Shown one piece after another: positions 54,001 to 62,026 of a stretch of DNA of 64,000 nt. The translations under genes were made by a program, and so were the position numbers. Location: assembly GCF_000382205.1 (NCBI RefSeq), contig NZ_KB907786.1:1612001-1676000 (forward strand). The letters run 5' to 3'. Source of the DNA: Dyadobacter beijingensis DSM 21582 (GTDB lineage Bacteria > Bacteroidota > Bacteroidia > Cytophagales > Spirosomataceae). The notes beneath the pieces are model-generated. The model saw nothing but the letters and a program-made list of their open reading frames with translations, did not search any database and had not been told where the DNA came from. Numbering within the stretch: position 1 is the first letter of the stretch; every line of letters begins with the position of its first letter.

Positions 54001-54321
54001 TCTCCGGGTGACGAGAAGATCACAAACGTTCCGGCACTGGTTTACCCTTCCAATGACACGCGAAACACTTTCTACCAATACGCATCAGCGTTAGTCGAGA
54101 AAGGAGACCATTTTCGTTTTCAGGACATACGCTTGTCCTTCGATATCGCATCAGTTTCCAAACGCTTATCATACGCCCAGGTCTATTTGTATGCCAATAA
54201 TCTGGGCATCTTATGGCGTGCAAACCATCAAGGTCTCGACCCAGATTATGTCAGCGTGACAACAAGGCATGCATTGGTTGCTCCTTCCTCAATATCAATC
54301 GGTTTTCGGACAAGTTTCTAA
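51043..54321 (+). CDS. SusC/RagA-type TonB-linked outer-membrane protein
   Basis: A 1092-residue SusC-like TonB-dependent transporter. Signal sequence (about 1-34), an N-terminal carboxypeptidase-regulatory-like domain (about 36-115: TISGQLTASGAPLPGANVQI), a plug domain (about 125-250) with RGESTLASSTFVSRDPLIVV, and a 22-stranded barrel ending in a terminal aromatic residue (SSISIGFRTSF). It transports a polymer- or complex-bound substrate together with SusD; the substrate is not deducible. It starts a three-gene operon with SusD 12 bases on. Confidence 0.93.
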   Translation: MKHLYCRRGGLRFCYVLLLTPFCIYYSTACLLAQQTHTISGQLTASGAPLPGANVQIKAAAIGTTTDEQGRFKLQVLTDTARIVVSYIGYRSVDTLIYLPQRSALVIDMIADAAMLNEVAVTGYQTIPKERATGSFVHVDNALINRSVSTNLLERLVGNVSGLAVQGQGVNPTGANPLSRSLGIRIRGESTLASSTFVSRDPLIVVDNFPFEGSLANINPNDVESMTILRDAAAASIWGARAGNGVIVIVTKKGNRIQPLKTELSANLSFVSKPDVYKDPNYLKAPGYIQVETELFNRGYFNSDISGGGNKPIISPAVAILAAQRSGTLSPEQAQERLDRLATLDVRRDFDRYVYQSAARQQYAIALSGGASKSTYRISGGYDYNRHTIVGNLDNRLTLTSENTLTPIKGLDVSFGLHYSSFLNSERNHRNQYGSITPGGKYGDLYPYAQLADENGNPLPIAKDFDQAYKASATEAGFLDWEYRPLQEAALGSKKSKTTDLLVKSAISYSFASWLRAQAQYAFERQSIAAQILNTADSYYSRDLINRFTLINPDSTLTRQVPTGGVLQLNQAEYYAHNARLQLNADKTYGDHSINVLAGAEVRQLRTTGFDRVSYGYNPETGVSANNLDFSKALATQPSGMSLIAAPEGSMQGYLNRFISYYANGSYAYAKRYVISASARRDGANIFGAKTNDKVTPLWSVGGAWSVSNERFYDVPWLPYLKLRGSYGSAGNVYQGSVYATGTYFTNSLTGLPGITELLAPNPNLRWETVKTTNIAIEFGTRSERISGSFEFYVKKGTDMIQRLTLAPSAGFSSMYGNSAATTTKGFDLTLRSDNMRGRLRWQTVWLLSHLADRVDRYDATLTTNSIQSQGDTRIAVKGKPLYSLYSYAWNGIDINGEPLGRYGGESSREYSRIISNFQPDSLVFHGSVVPTWFGSVRNDFSLGPWSLSVNITYKMGYSFRRTSTSLNYADVLAGKAHKDYNDRWKSPGDEKITNVPALVYPSNDTRNTFYQYASALVEKGDHFRFQDIRLSFDIASVSKRLSYAQVYLYANNLGILWRANHQGLDPDYVSVTTRHALVAPSSISIGFRTSF

Positions 54322-54333
54322 TCATTTCTGCAA

Positions 54334-55719
54334 ATGAAAAATACCTTATCTGTGATAGTCATTGCCTGTACGGCAGCATTTTCAGTTTCCTGCCAGAAGC
54401 AGAATGAATGGTTGGATGTCAAACGTAGCCTATCGGATGTCGCTCCCAGCTCATTGGCAGACATGCAGGCAATCCTGGACAATGCCAACTCGTTCAATGC
54501 CAATTACCCGATGCTTGGGCTCTTAGGGACGGACAATCTGTATTTCTCAGACAAGAACTTGTCTGCCGCACGGCAAATCGAACGGAATGCGTATTTGTGG
54601 GCCATAGACCTATTTCAGACGGCGCCTTCCAGCGATTTCTCTTCTCCCTATAACAAGATTTCGGCCGTCAACATAGTCCTTGAAGGTCTTGGTAAATTGA
54701 CTGTTACCGATGATAAGCAAACGGTAGCGGATCAAATCCAGGGGCAGGCGCGTTTTTACCGGGCTTATGCTTACTATTCGCTCGCTCAGTTATTTTGTAA
54801 ACCCTTTCACCGGCAAACTGCCCCAAAAGATCCGGGACTTCAATTGAGGACTTTGCCAGACCCTAATATCGTCGTTAAGCGGTCAACCGTTGCTCAGACC
54901 TACGAATTTATTCTCACTGATCTGAAACAGGCTCTGGTGTTACTCCCTGAAAACCCGGCCTATCCAAGCAGGCCTGGCAAACGTGCGTGCCGCGGGATGT
55001 TGGCGAAAGTTTATCTGGCCATGGGTGATTATGCAAATGCAAAACAGTACGCAAAGGATGCGCTCACGGGAAAAATCGAGCTGCTCGATTTTAATAGTAA
55101 GTTGATCAAGCCCACAGAGTCCTTCGTTTTTCCGGCCTATTCGAATCCACATTCCAATCCTGAGATTATTTTTTATGCAACCTCCCAGTCCTGGGCATCA
55201 GTATGGCCGGTGTACGGGGTTGCCAATGTTGACAGTACACTGTATGACTCGTATTCGGAGGGCGATTTGAGGAAAACACTATTTTTTCGTCTCGATCCGA
55301 CGGGCAAGCCAACCTTCACAGGATCTTACAGCGGCACTTATTACAATTTCGGAGGTATCGCAACAAACGAGATACTACTTATTCAAGCCGAAGCGCTGGC
55401 CAGAACAGGCAGTGCATCGGAAGGTGTAGAGCTAACTAATAGACTTCTGTCAAACAGGTTTAAGTCGGGCAGCTTTAAGCCCTACATTCATCAGAGCGAA
55501 CAGTCTTCCCTTGATTTTATTATGACCGAACGGCGTAAAGAACTCGCCTTTACCGGACAGTTACGCTGGGAGGATTTAAGACGTCTTCCACTTGATCGGC
55601 CCTTGACGCGCCTTTATCAAGGTGTCCGCTACGAATTAAAATCCGGCGATCCCCGTTGGGTATTCCCATTTCCGGATCAGGAAATACACCTGAGCTCCGT
55701 CGAGCAAAACCTGCGATAG
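54334..55719 (+). CDS. SusD/RagB-family nutrient-binding lipoprotein
   Basis: A 461-residue surface lipoprotein with lipobox FSVSC (Cys20). The body has the SusD pattern: N-terminal TPR-like helices (QIQGQARFYRAYAYYSLAQLF), a central binding region and the conserved C-terminal segment (FIMTERRKELAFTGQLRWED, then FPFPDQEIHLSS). It is the partner of the SusC transporter 12 bases upstream. At 461 residues it is short among SusD proteins but not truncated. Confidence 0.92.
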   Translation: MKNTLSVIVIACTAAFSVSCQKQNEWLDVKRSLSDVAPSSLADMQAILDNANSFNANYPMLGLLGTDNLYFSDKNLSAARQIERNAYLWAIDLFQTAPSSDFSSPYNKISAVNIVLEGLGKLTVTDDKQTVADQIQGQARFYRAYAYYSLAQLFCKPFHRQTAPKDPGLQLRTLPDPNIVVKRSTVAQTYEFILTDLKQALVLLPENPAYPSRPGKRACRGMLAKVYLAMGDYANAKQYAKDALTGKIELLDFNSKLIKPTESFVFPAYSNPHSNPEIIFYATSQSWASVWPVYGVANVDSTLYDSYSEGDLRKTLFFRLDPTGKPTFTGSYSGTYYNFGGIATNEILLIQAEALARTGSASEGVELTNRLLSNRFKSGSFKPYIHQSEQSSLDFIMTERRKELAFTGQLRWEDLRRLPLDRPLTRLYQGVRYELKSGDPRWVFPFPDQEIHLSSVEQNLR

Positions 55720-55730
55720 TAACCAAACCA

Positions 55731-57185
55731 ATGATTATGAAATATCTTTTTTTATCAGTCCTATTCCTTGGGCTGAACGGGAGCGTATTTGCTTCGAGAA
55801 TGCAAATAAGCGTGACCTATGATTTAGCGAAGCCGGGCGATTCCTTGTTTTTGGAATACTACACTACATTTTTTCCAAGCTCCGTAAAGCCAAAAGTGGT
55901 TTCAGCAGCCCGTAGTGAGCAGGGGGCTTACAATTTCGATGTACAGGTCGACGGTCCGGTGCGGTTTAGTATTCTCAAGCGACTCGACCAAAGCATCAAT
56001 CCCTATCTGAAAGGCGTCTCGTTTAGCTTCGACACGATGCTGTATCAATATTACTGGCACGGAGACGGGCAACTAACGATTCATATTTCAAAAAGACCTG
56101 GAAGTGCTCCGCAGAACAACCAGCCAACATTTGATTTTTCTTACAATTTTCAAGGTTACAGGGCTGCTCAGCACAGGGCAAAGGCATTGTCAGATTCGGC
56201 CTTTACCCTTACCGGCTCAACCGATGCGGAAAGGGCAAACTACCTTGAGCCACAATGCCAAAGCATACAAGCCGGGATTGCCGTCCTTGATTCGCAAAAG
56301 AGTGTATTGACAGATCCGGAGTATCAACAGTTGAAGGCCGAGATTATTTACCAGCACCCGACAACGAAGTTTCGTGGTTTGAAGGAAAAAATGGCTGAGA
56401 TGACGCCCGAAAAAAAGAATGATGCGCTCCGGAAAATAGACAATTATTTCGACTGGGGATTTGATCAGGATATTCTTGCCAATAGCTGGTCATACATTTA
56501 CTACTGGTTTGAACGGCAAAAAATGAGCGTGCCGCCTGTTGGCAAAAAGTTCGACGCTGACGCGTTGCTCGATACATTGCTGTCAGCACCATCCAGCCTT
56601 CTCAATGACCGGAGAATAACCTATACATTAGTGCTGGGTAGGGTTAAAAACCATGCCTATTATCTGCCGCAGGTGTTAAGCAAGATTCGTGATAAAGATT
56701 GCCGGCAGGTCGTACATTCAATGGATGTCAGGGCGAAGGGAAAACCAATGTTTGATTTTGAATTGCCGGATACAACCGGTAAGCTTGTCAAACTTTCGGA
56801 CTTCAAAGGCAAAACCGTCCTCATCGATTTATGGTACACTGGATGCGGAGGCTGCGAGCAGTATTACAGCAAGGTACTTTCCAAAGTTGAAAAGCAGTTG
56901 CATGGAAAGGGCATCGAGTTCATCGCAATATCGATGGATCGCGGTCGGGAGCGATGGATGAAGAGTATCAGAAGCAATCAGTACACCTCTGAACTGGCCA
57001 CAAATTTGTACACAGCCGGGGCGGGGTTCAAGCATGAAATTTCAAGCTTGTATGGAATTGCTGTTTTTCCCACGTTGATTATCGTCGACAAAGACGGTAG
57101 AATAGCAGATTTTGATTCGCAGGATTTGCACCTCTTAGACAGTGCCAACCTGATCAGTATTTTGAATAAAGTGAGCACCCGTTAA
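55731..57185 (+). CDS. TlpA-family thioredoxin-like protein in a Sus operon
   Basis: A 484-residue exported protein: signal peptide MKYLFLSVLFLGLNGSVFA, an N-terminal unique region of about 300 residues, and a C-terminal thioredoxin/AhpC-TSA domain (about 340-484) with LIDLWYTGCGGCEQYYSKVL, active site Cys372-x-x-Cys375. The CGGC form is typical of TlpA-like disulfide reductases. It starts 11 bases after SusD; a second ATG is at 55737. TlpA-like third genes are common in Bacteroidota Sus-like operons and may handle disulfides or metal. Confidence 0.88.
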   Translation: MIMKYLFLSVLFLGLNGSVFASRMQISVTYDLAKPGDSLFLEYYTTFFPSSVKPKVVSAARSEQGAYNFDVQVDGPVRFSILKRLDQSINPYLKGVSFSFDTMLYQYYWHGDGQLTIHISKRPGSAPQNNQPTFDFSYNFQGYRAAQHRAKALSDSAFTLTGSTDAERANYLEPQCQSIQAGIAVLDSQKSVLTDPEYQQLKAEIIYQHPTTKFRGLKEKMAEMTPEKKNDALRKIDNYFDWGFDQDILANSWSYIYYWFERQKMSVPPVGKKFDADALLDTLLSAPSSLLNDRRITYTLVLGRVKNHAYYLPQVLSKIRDKDCRQVVHSMDVRAKGKPMFDFELPDTTGKLVKLSDFKGKTVLIDLWYTGCGGCEQYYSKVLSKVEKQLHGKGIEFIAISMDRGRERWMKSIRSNQYTSELATNLYTAGAGFKHEISSLYGIAVFPTLIIVDKDGRIADFDSQDLHLLDSANLISILNKVSTR

Positions 57186-57193
57186 TAAGGAAA

Positions 57194-57224
57194 AGAGGGG
57201 TTCCGTATGGAATCCCTCTCCTTC
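57194..57224. terminator. Hairpin terminator between convergent genes
   Basis: AGAGGGGTTCC (57194-57204) pairs with GGAATCCCTCT (57209-57219) with one G-T pair, followed by a CT-rich/T stretch. It ends the Sus operon and lies between it and the minus-strand peptide gene. Confidence 0.7.
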
Positions 57225-57276
57225 ATTGTCTGTCGGGATCATGCGCCGTTGCACGCTTACTCCCGTATTTTAGGCA

Positions 57277-57549
57277 TTAAGGTTTGCGCCCAGTCACCGT
57301 TGCCTGCGATTTCAGGATGCGTCCCTGGGCGTCAGGAGTGGCCGAAGTGCTGATTTTACATACCTGAGCACCGGTTTCCTGACAATCCGGATCCGGTGTG
57401 GTCGAAACAGTGTAATACTCATTAGAAGCACCCGCTTCACCAGTCACAGTGAAGTCGGCCAATACAGGCTTGGGTGAATTGATAGCAAAAGATGCTCCAA
57501 AAATCGCGACAGCGGCGACGATCGACAAAAAAATGCGCTTCATTTTCAT
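57277..57549 (-). CDS. Small exported two-cysteine peptide (DUF6520-like)
   Basis: A 90-residue exported protein: signal peptide with IFLSIVAAVAIFGASFA, then a short mature part with two cysteines (DPDCQETGAQVCKISTS) and a basic C terminus. The layout resembles the small DUF6520 proteins I recall from Bacteroidota. Convergent with the Sus operon, with the terminator between. Confidence 0.6.
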   Translation of the reverse strand: MKMKRIFLSIVAAVAIFGASFAINSPKPVLADFTVTGEAGASNEYYTVSTTPDPDCQETGAQVCKISTSATPDAQGRILKSQATVTGRKP

Positions 57550-58141
57550 TGGTATAAGAATTAAGTATGAAATGATGTGCCTACTTTTTGCAGGGTTCGG
57601 CTTTCTCCTGATTCATTTGGCCAAATTGAATATCGTTGTCAGTGAGTTACTTGGCTAAATTAGGATTGGCTGGCTCTGAGATTACTGCACAAAAGGCAAG
57701 AAGTGATTGGACTGGGGAGCAGAATAATCATCTGAGGATAGGTGTTCTGTTTTGGCGAGAGGCTTTGAGAAGATGCAAGTGCTTTGTTACAGGGTAGGTA
57801 GGCTTTTACATAGTTCCCGAACCGCGTATTGATTTGACCGGTGGATGGCAAGTTTGCAGTTGTTAGGTTGAAAGGGCTGGTTGAGGTAGTTGAAATCGCA
57901 CTTGCCGGTTGGATCGTCGCGGGAGCGATAGTGCTTTAAATGACAATGGGGGCTTGTCTTAGGAAAAGATGACTTGGGGTATGGAAAAGAGTCCAAACTG
58001 AGTAACTGGATAAATTGAGCAGTGTTGTAGAGAATGAAGCTATGTCTGCCTAGCCAGAATGAATCAGGTGCCGGTACATTTGTAAATTTAATTTTTGTTC
58101 ATTATTTTTGATTGTTCACTGATCGTGAACAGCAATAAAAA
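57550..58141. other. 592-base intergenic region
   Basis: No gene supported. Contains the divergent start of the peptide gene, and, before the AbiEi-like gene, a -7-like TACATTTG (58075-58082) and the TGTTCAC palindrome (58113-58131). Confidence 0.4.
58113..58131. promoter_or_regulatory. Palindromic operator candidate of the AbiE unit
   Basis: TGTTCAC (58113-58119), five-base spacer TGATC, GTGAACA (58125-58131): a perfect seven-base inverted repeat 11 bases before the AbiEi-like ATG. Extra half sites TGTTCA (58096-58101) and TGAACA (58143-58148, overlapping the ATG) flank it. AbiEi proteins are known to bind inverted repeats in their own promoter, so this is the likely autoregulatory site. 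Confidence 0.6.
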
Positions 58142-59167
58142 ATGAACATCATGCTGCGTGAACAAGAAATTGCAGAACAGGCCCTGGCGAATTTGAAGGC
58201 GCATACCGGCATTGAAGGTAAGTGGCTTAAAGAGGACTTTCAATTTGACACGGGTATTGACGGGGAAGTTCTGCTTCACCTCAATGGTAACCAGCTAAGA
58301 TTCAAAGTAGAGATCAAGCGCGAATTCCGTGAATACCAGATGAATAGCTTGGTGGAGCAGGCCGCTCGTTATAGCCCTCTCTTGCTGATAGCTGACAAGT
58401 TGTACCCCGCTCAGAAGGCGGGACTACGTGAGCATCGAATATCCTATCTGGACGCAGCCGGTAACACCTACCTCAGCCATGGAGACATCTTGCTATGGAT
58501 AGAGGGGCAGAAAGGCGTCTACAATGGGATAGGGGCAGTCAGGACAAACCGCGCGTTCACAAAAGCAGGTTTGAAGGTAGTCTTTGCGTTACTTCAAAAC
58601 CCGGATGCTATTAACTATTCTTACCGGGACTTAGCTTCGCTTGCCGGTGTTGCCTTGGGGACTATCAATGAAGCCATGACTGCGCTCAAAGAGGCAGGCT
58701 ATCTGCTACGGGTGAATAAAAACCGTTTGATGCTCGATAATAAAAAGCAGCTTCTGGAGCATTGGCTGGTCGGATATGGCAACGTGCTTAAACCAACTCT
58801 GCTGGTGGGTGACTACCAAATGCGGGATACAATCAACTGGAAACGCGCGAGCCTTCCCCAGGGAGCCCTGTGGGGCGGTGAACCTGCGGGAGATCTGGTA
58901 ACGGGCCATTTGTCCCCCGAGCAATGGACTATTTATGTCGGTGTTGGTAAAAGCGAGGTCGCAAAGGCTTTGCATTTGATCCCGAAGCAGGGGGGCAATC
59001 TAAGACTGTTTAAAAAATTCTGGACGGATGCAGCAAGTAATACGCAGCACATCACAACCCCTGATCTGATCACCTATGCGGACCTATTGCTAACAGGTGA
59101 TCAAAGGTGTATAGAAACAGCAACCCTAATTTATCAGCAGAAGCTAAGCAACACCTTTGATGTCTGA
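58142..59167 (+). CDS. AbiEi-like antitoxin with a nuclease-like N-terminal domain
   Basis: A 341-residue protein of the type IV toxin-antitoxin AbiEi family as named for Bacteroidota. The N-terminal half shows a restriction-endonuclease-like pattern: Asp40 (DTGIDGEVLLH), then Glu57-x-Lys59 (RFKVEIKRE), a possible PD-(D/E)xK core. A winged-helix region follows (about 158-190: YSYRDLASLAGVALGTINEA), then a C-terminal domain of the antitoxin (LSPEQWTIYVGVGKSEVAKA). Its stop overlaps the toxin ATG by one base (TGATG at 59165-59169). Confidence 0.75.
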   Translation: MNIMLREQEIAEQALANLKAHTGIEGKWLKEDFQFDTGIDGEVLLHLNGNQLRFKVEIKREFREYQMNSLVEQAARYSPLLLIADKLYPAQKAGLREHRISYLDAAGNTYLSHGDILLWIEGQKGVYNGIGAVRTNRAFTKAGLKVVFALLQNPDAINYSYRDLASLAGVALGTINEAMTALKEAGYLLRVNKNRLMLDNKKQLLEHWLVGYGNVLKPTLLVGDYQMRDTINWKRASLPQGALWGGEPAGDLVTGHLSPEQWTIYVGVGKSEVAKALHLIPKQGGNLRLFKKFWTDAASNTQHITTPDLITYADLLLTGDQRCIETATLIYQQKLSNTFDV

Positions 59168-60018
59168 TGGACTACAGCGCACTAAAACCGGTTTTGGATA
59201 CCATTGAGCAGGCAATGGGTACGCTAGGCGTAGACTATTACCTGATTGGCGCGCTGGCCAGGGACATTTGGTACCAGCGCTCGCAAATCAACTCAAGAGC
59301 AACCAGGGATGTGGATTTTGCAGTCCTGGTGGGAAGTGAGCAGGAGTATGAGGCGGTAAAAAACCACTTAATAGAAAACAAAAATTACGTTCCGCTCCGG
59401 GGAAACGCTTACGTTTTGATCTCGCCGGAAAAATACCAGATCGATTTACTACCGTTCGGAGAAATTGCTTCATCGGGCAGCATATTATTGGAAGGGCAGG
59501 GTATGATAAAAATAAGCGTCGCGGGAATGCAGGAGGTTTATGAACGCGGAACAGAAAGGGTCGAGTTTCAAACCGGCAACACTTTCAAAGCTGCCACGAT
59601 TGCCGGCATTGCATTACTGAAACTGATCGCATACGACGATCGTCCGGAAGCAAGGCAAAAGGATGCAAAAGACATCGGAAATATCCTCTTGCATTATTTT
59701 GATATGCATACCGAAATGATTTATGAGAACCATCTGGACCTGTTTGCTGATCATGATCAGATAGATTCAAATCAGCAGTGGGAGTTAACCGATATTGGCG
59801 CGATTGTCCTGGGGCGGGAAATGGCGCTGATTGCTCAGGACAACCGGGCCCTACATGAGCGGCTTGTCAAAATATTGTCTGGCGAAATTGTTTCTGAGGA
59901 GCAAAGTCAATTCATTAGGTTAATTGCCAAAGATCGCGGCATGGAAGTCCAGCAGGTTGTAGCCAGTCTCAATCAGGTTCTGTGGGGCCTGGAAAACACT
60001 GCCCTGCCATCGTCATAA
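59167..60018 (+). CDS. AbiEii/AbiGii-type nucleotidyltransferase toxin
   Basis: A 283-residue nucleotidyltransferase-like protein with GALARD (28-33) and Asp48-x-Asp50 (RDVDFAV), the metal-binding pair of the DNA polymerase beta fold, plus QIDLLPF about residue 92. AbiEii-type toxins act by adding nucleotides to tRNA and are controlled by the AbiEi partner upstream. The gene is coupled by a one-base overlap (TGATG). Together they are a type IV toxin-antitoxin unit, likely for phage defence. Confidence 0.85.
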   Translation: MDYSALKPVLDTIEQAMGTLGVDYYLIGALARDIWYQRSQINSRATRDVDFAVLVGSEQEYEAVKNHLIENKNYVPLRGNAYVLISPEKYQIDLLPFGEIASSGSILLEGQGMIKISVAGMQEVYERGTERVEFQTGNTFKAATIAGIALLKLIAYDDRPEARQKDAKDIGNILLHYFDMHTEMIYENHLDLFADHDQIDSNQQWELTDIGAIVLGREMALIAQDNRALHERLVKILSGEIVSEEQSQFIRLIAKDRGMEVQQVVASLNQVLWGLENTALPSS

Positions 60019-60064
60019 TGGTCCGCGGGTAAATTGGTAATCAGAGAACCGCTTTCCATGCCTG

Positions 60065-60631
60065 TTAGCGGGAAGCCCTGATCCGGCTGAGCGTGAAAGG
60101 CCTTATTCCCAGGAAATGGGCAATGTCCTGTAATTTTATCCTGGTCGAGGGATACGACTGCTGAAATGCTTTGTAAGCTTCCGCGGCAGGAAGTAACAGG
60201 ATTTCTGCACGCTGTCTTAATCTTCTTCGCTCCATCGCGTTAAGTTTGTTTGATAAACGGCTTGCCTGGCTATATCTGGCAGTTAATACATCGATCGAGG
60301 TGGCCGAAAGCGATAGCAGAATAGTATCTTCGATAAACATCAGGTGTTCCGGTTCGGCAATTGCCCCATAATCTTTTGTGATAATAAACATCTTTTCCCA
60401 CCAAAATCCGGTAACAACTTCCTTGCCGAGTTGATTGAAATAGTTGCCCTTTACGATGCCGGCAGCCACAAAATAGATCACGTTCTTACGGATGTTTTTT
60501 GGCCCGATTTCCGAATCTTTCTTGAACGTTTCGATTTGAATATGCTCACTTAGCTCGACAAGCATTTCGTCCGGGACTCTGCCAAACTCCCTAAGCGTGT
60601 CAAACAGGACCTCTGTTGCGGGGCTTTCCAT
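60065..60631 (-). CDS. Crp/Fnr-family transcriptional regulator
   Basis: A 188-residue regulator: cyclic-nucleotide-binding-like roll (KDSEIGPKNIRKNVIYFVAA, GIVKGNYF) and a C-terminal HTH (KLQDIAHFLGIRPFTLSRIR). The ATG at 60631 is two bases after the stop of the preceding gene (60634-60636), so the two are cotranslated. An in-frame TTG at 60637 would give three more residues. Target genes are unknown; the cotranscribed unknown gene suggests linkage with the peptide upstream. Confidence 0.85.
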   Translation of the reverse strand: MESPATEVLFDTLREFGRVPDEMLVELSEHIQIETFKKDSEIGPKNIRKNVIYFVAAGIVKGNYFNQLGKEVVTGFWWEKMFIITKDYGAIAEPEHLMFIEDTILLSLSATSIDVLTARYSQASRLSNKLNAMERRRLRQRAEILLLPAAEAYKAFQQSYPSTRIKLQDIAHFLGIRPFTLSRIRASR

Positions 60632-60633
60632 TG

Positions 60634-61830
60634 TCAATATTCTTTGATCCAGTTGATCATTCCCTCCAGCATCCTTATCACGATTGCCTTATCTGCCTGC
60701 TCAAACGCGTAGGACTTATTGCGCATACTTTCCTGCGAAAGGTCTTCCTTGCGTGGGGTAGAAAGGTAGGGGGCGATGGTCTGAATGACTGCATTCAGGG
60801 ATTTCGCCTTTACTACACGGGTTGCATCCATCGCGCGTAGCGTTAAAGCGATCTGATCGACGGAAAGAAAACACATGATTTTGAAAGGGTCGCTTTTTGC
60901 TTTGGAGGGCTGCTGCTGGTTTTGCAGGGGCAAGACATCCCACTGATGCTTCTTTTCCAGGTAGGTGATCTCCTGCGCAAACCAGTTGCCCAATACTTTT
61001 TTAAGGTCTGCATGATGCGGATTAAGTTTGACCGTCGGTTTTCGGTGCATTTGGTTGAATTGCTTATAAGACAATAGTAGTTCTGTCATCTTCTCGTGCA
61101 CGGCACCGAAAGCATTGATTTTTTGAGCCAGCTTTTGCGTGTAGTAGTTCATGAAGCTGCGGCTGTTGAAATTCAAATAGACCAGTAGCTCTACGACAGC
61201 TCCGTGCAGCGTTGTTTGATCCTGTTCCTGGCTAATTTTTTCAAGACCAGCAAGCAGCTCTTTCTTGTAAAACACCTCCCGGAACGAAATAGGCCGTTTT
61301 TCCGAATCGTAAATGAATGAATTCAAGCTCTGCAAGACAATATCGGTAAGCGTCCGGTTGTCAACCCGGACGAACAGCTCTTGCCTGAGCAGCTCCAACC
61401 TGTCAAGCATCTCACGTTTGACCTGGGAAAGGTAGGCCGCCGGTGCGCGCTCGTCCAAGCTCAGGTATTCGTGAAACCGGTTTTCAACAAAACCGAGCAA
61501 TTCGTCCAGGCTCGCCGAAATGCTTTCCAGGGCCTGCCGTAGCATGCTGTTCCCATTTTGGGTACGTGAAGTGTTTTCATAGGCCTGGTCAAGCAGCATC
61601 ACCAGGCTTGCATGGTATTGCCTGATCAAAAGCTGGATTTTACGACGCGAATCCAGATTGAAGCTTTGGTGTTTAAGAAATGAAATGTGACGGTCCTTTT
61701 CCTCCTGCGCTTTCTCCACAATTGTTTCCAGCTGTTTTGAAGACAGGGTACTGACGTCGGTCTTGGCATCGTTCAATGTCACATTGATGATAAAGTCAAG
61801 CCATTCGAGGGTGTAATTCTTTTCCAGCAT
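60634..61830 (-). CDS. Unidentified helical protein of 398 residues
   Basis: A 398-residue soluble, predominantly helical protein with an ATG start and no signal peptide or membrane helix. Seen parts: SSKQLETIVEKAQEEKDRHI near the start, a middle about 200-270 with SRSFMNYYTQKLAQKINAFG, and a C-terminal part with ALTLRAMDATRVVKAKSLNA, IQTIAPYLSTPRKEDLSQES and RMLEGMINWIKEY. I do not recognise the family, though it resembles proteins seen beside small peptides in Bacteroidota. It sits 58 bases after the 45-residue peptide gene and is directly followed by the Crp/Fnr gene, so the three may form one operon. Confidence 0.65.
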   Translation of the reverse strand: MLEKNYTLEWLDFIINVTLNDAKTDVSTLSSKQLETIVEKAQEEKDRHISFLKHQSFNLDSRRKIQLLIRQYHASLVMLLDQAYENTSRTQNGNSMLRQALESISASLDELLGFVENRFHEYLSLDERAPAAYLSQVKREMLDRLELLRQELFVRVDNRTLTDIVLQSLNSFIYDSEKRPISFREVFYKKELLAGLEKISQEQDQTTLHGAVVELLVYLNFNSRSFMNYYTQKLAQKINAFGAVHEKMTELLLSYKQFNQMHRKPTVKLNPHHADLKKVLGNWFAQEITYLEKKHQWDVLPLQNQQQPSKAKSDPFKIMCFLSVDQIALTLRAMDATRVVKAKSLNAVIQTIAPYLSTPRKEDLSQESMRNKSYAFEQADKAIVIRMLEGMINWIKEY

Positions 61831-61888
61831 TTTAATCGGCTTTGAAATGGCTGGACAGTATATTACTGCCCGGCCGGATGGATGCTGA

Positions 61889-62026
61889 TTAATTCTGAGC
61901 GATCAAGGTGCAAATCGTCCCGCTGGTCGTGATGGGATCGTCATCGTCGGGGCCAGGATGAAAATTAGACGGTCTGACTTTGGGTAGCGTCTTGACGATC
62001 AGTTTTGGCTTTTTTGTTTTTTTCAT
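61889..62026 (-). CDS. Short peptide gene (45 residues), possible RiPP precursor
   Basis: ATG 62024-62026 (minus) to TAA 61889-61891 encodes 45 residues. The N-terminal half is strongly basic (MKKTKKPKLIVKTLPKVRP), then a GPDDDDP stretch and a Thr/Ser/Cys-rich end (ITTSGTICTLIAQN). Basic leader, acidic Asp cluster, then a Thr/Ser/Cys core is the layout of many ribosomally made, modified peptides in Bacteroidota. No signal peptide, no modification enzyme or protease in the window. It lies between the LytS/LytTR pair and the 398-residue gene on the same strand. Confidence 0.55.
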   Translation of the reverse strand: MKKTKKPKLIVKTLPKVRPSNFHPGPDDDDPITTSGTICTLIAQN

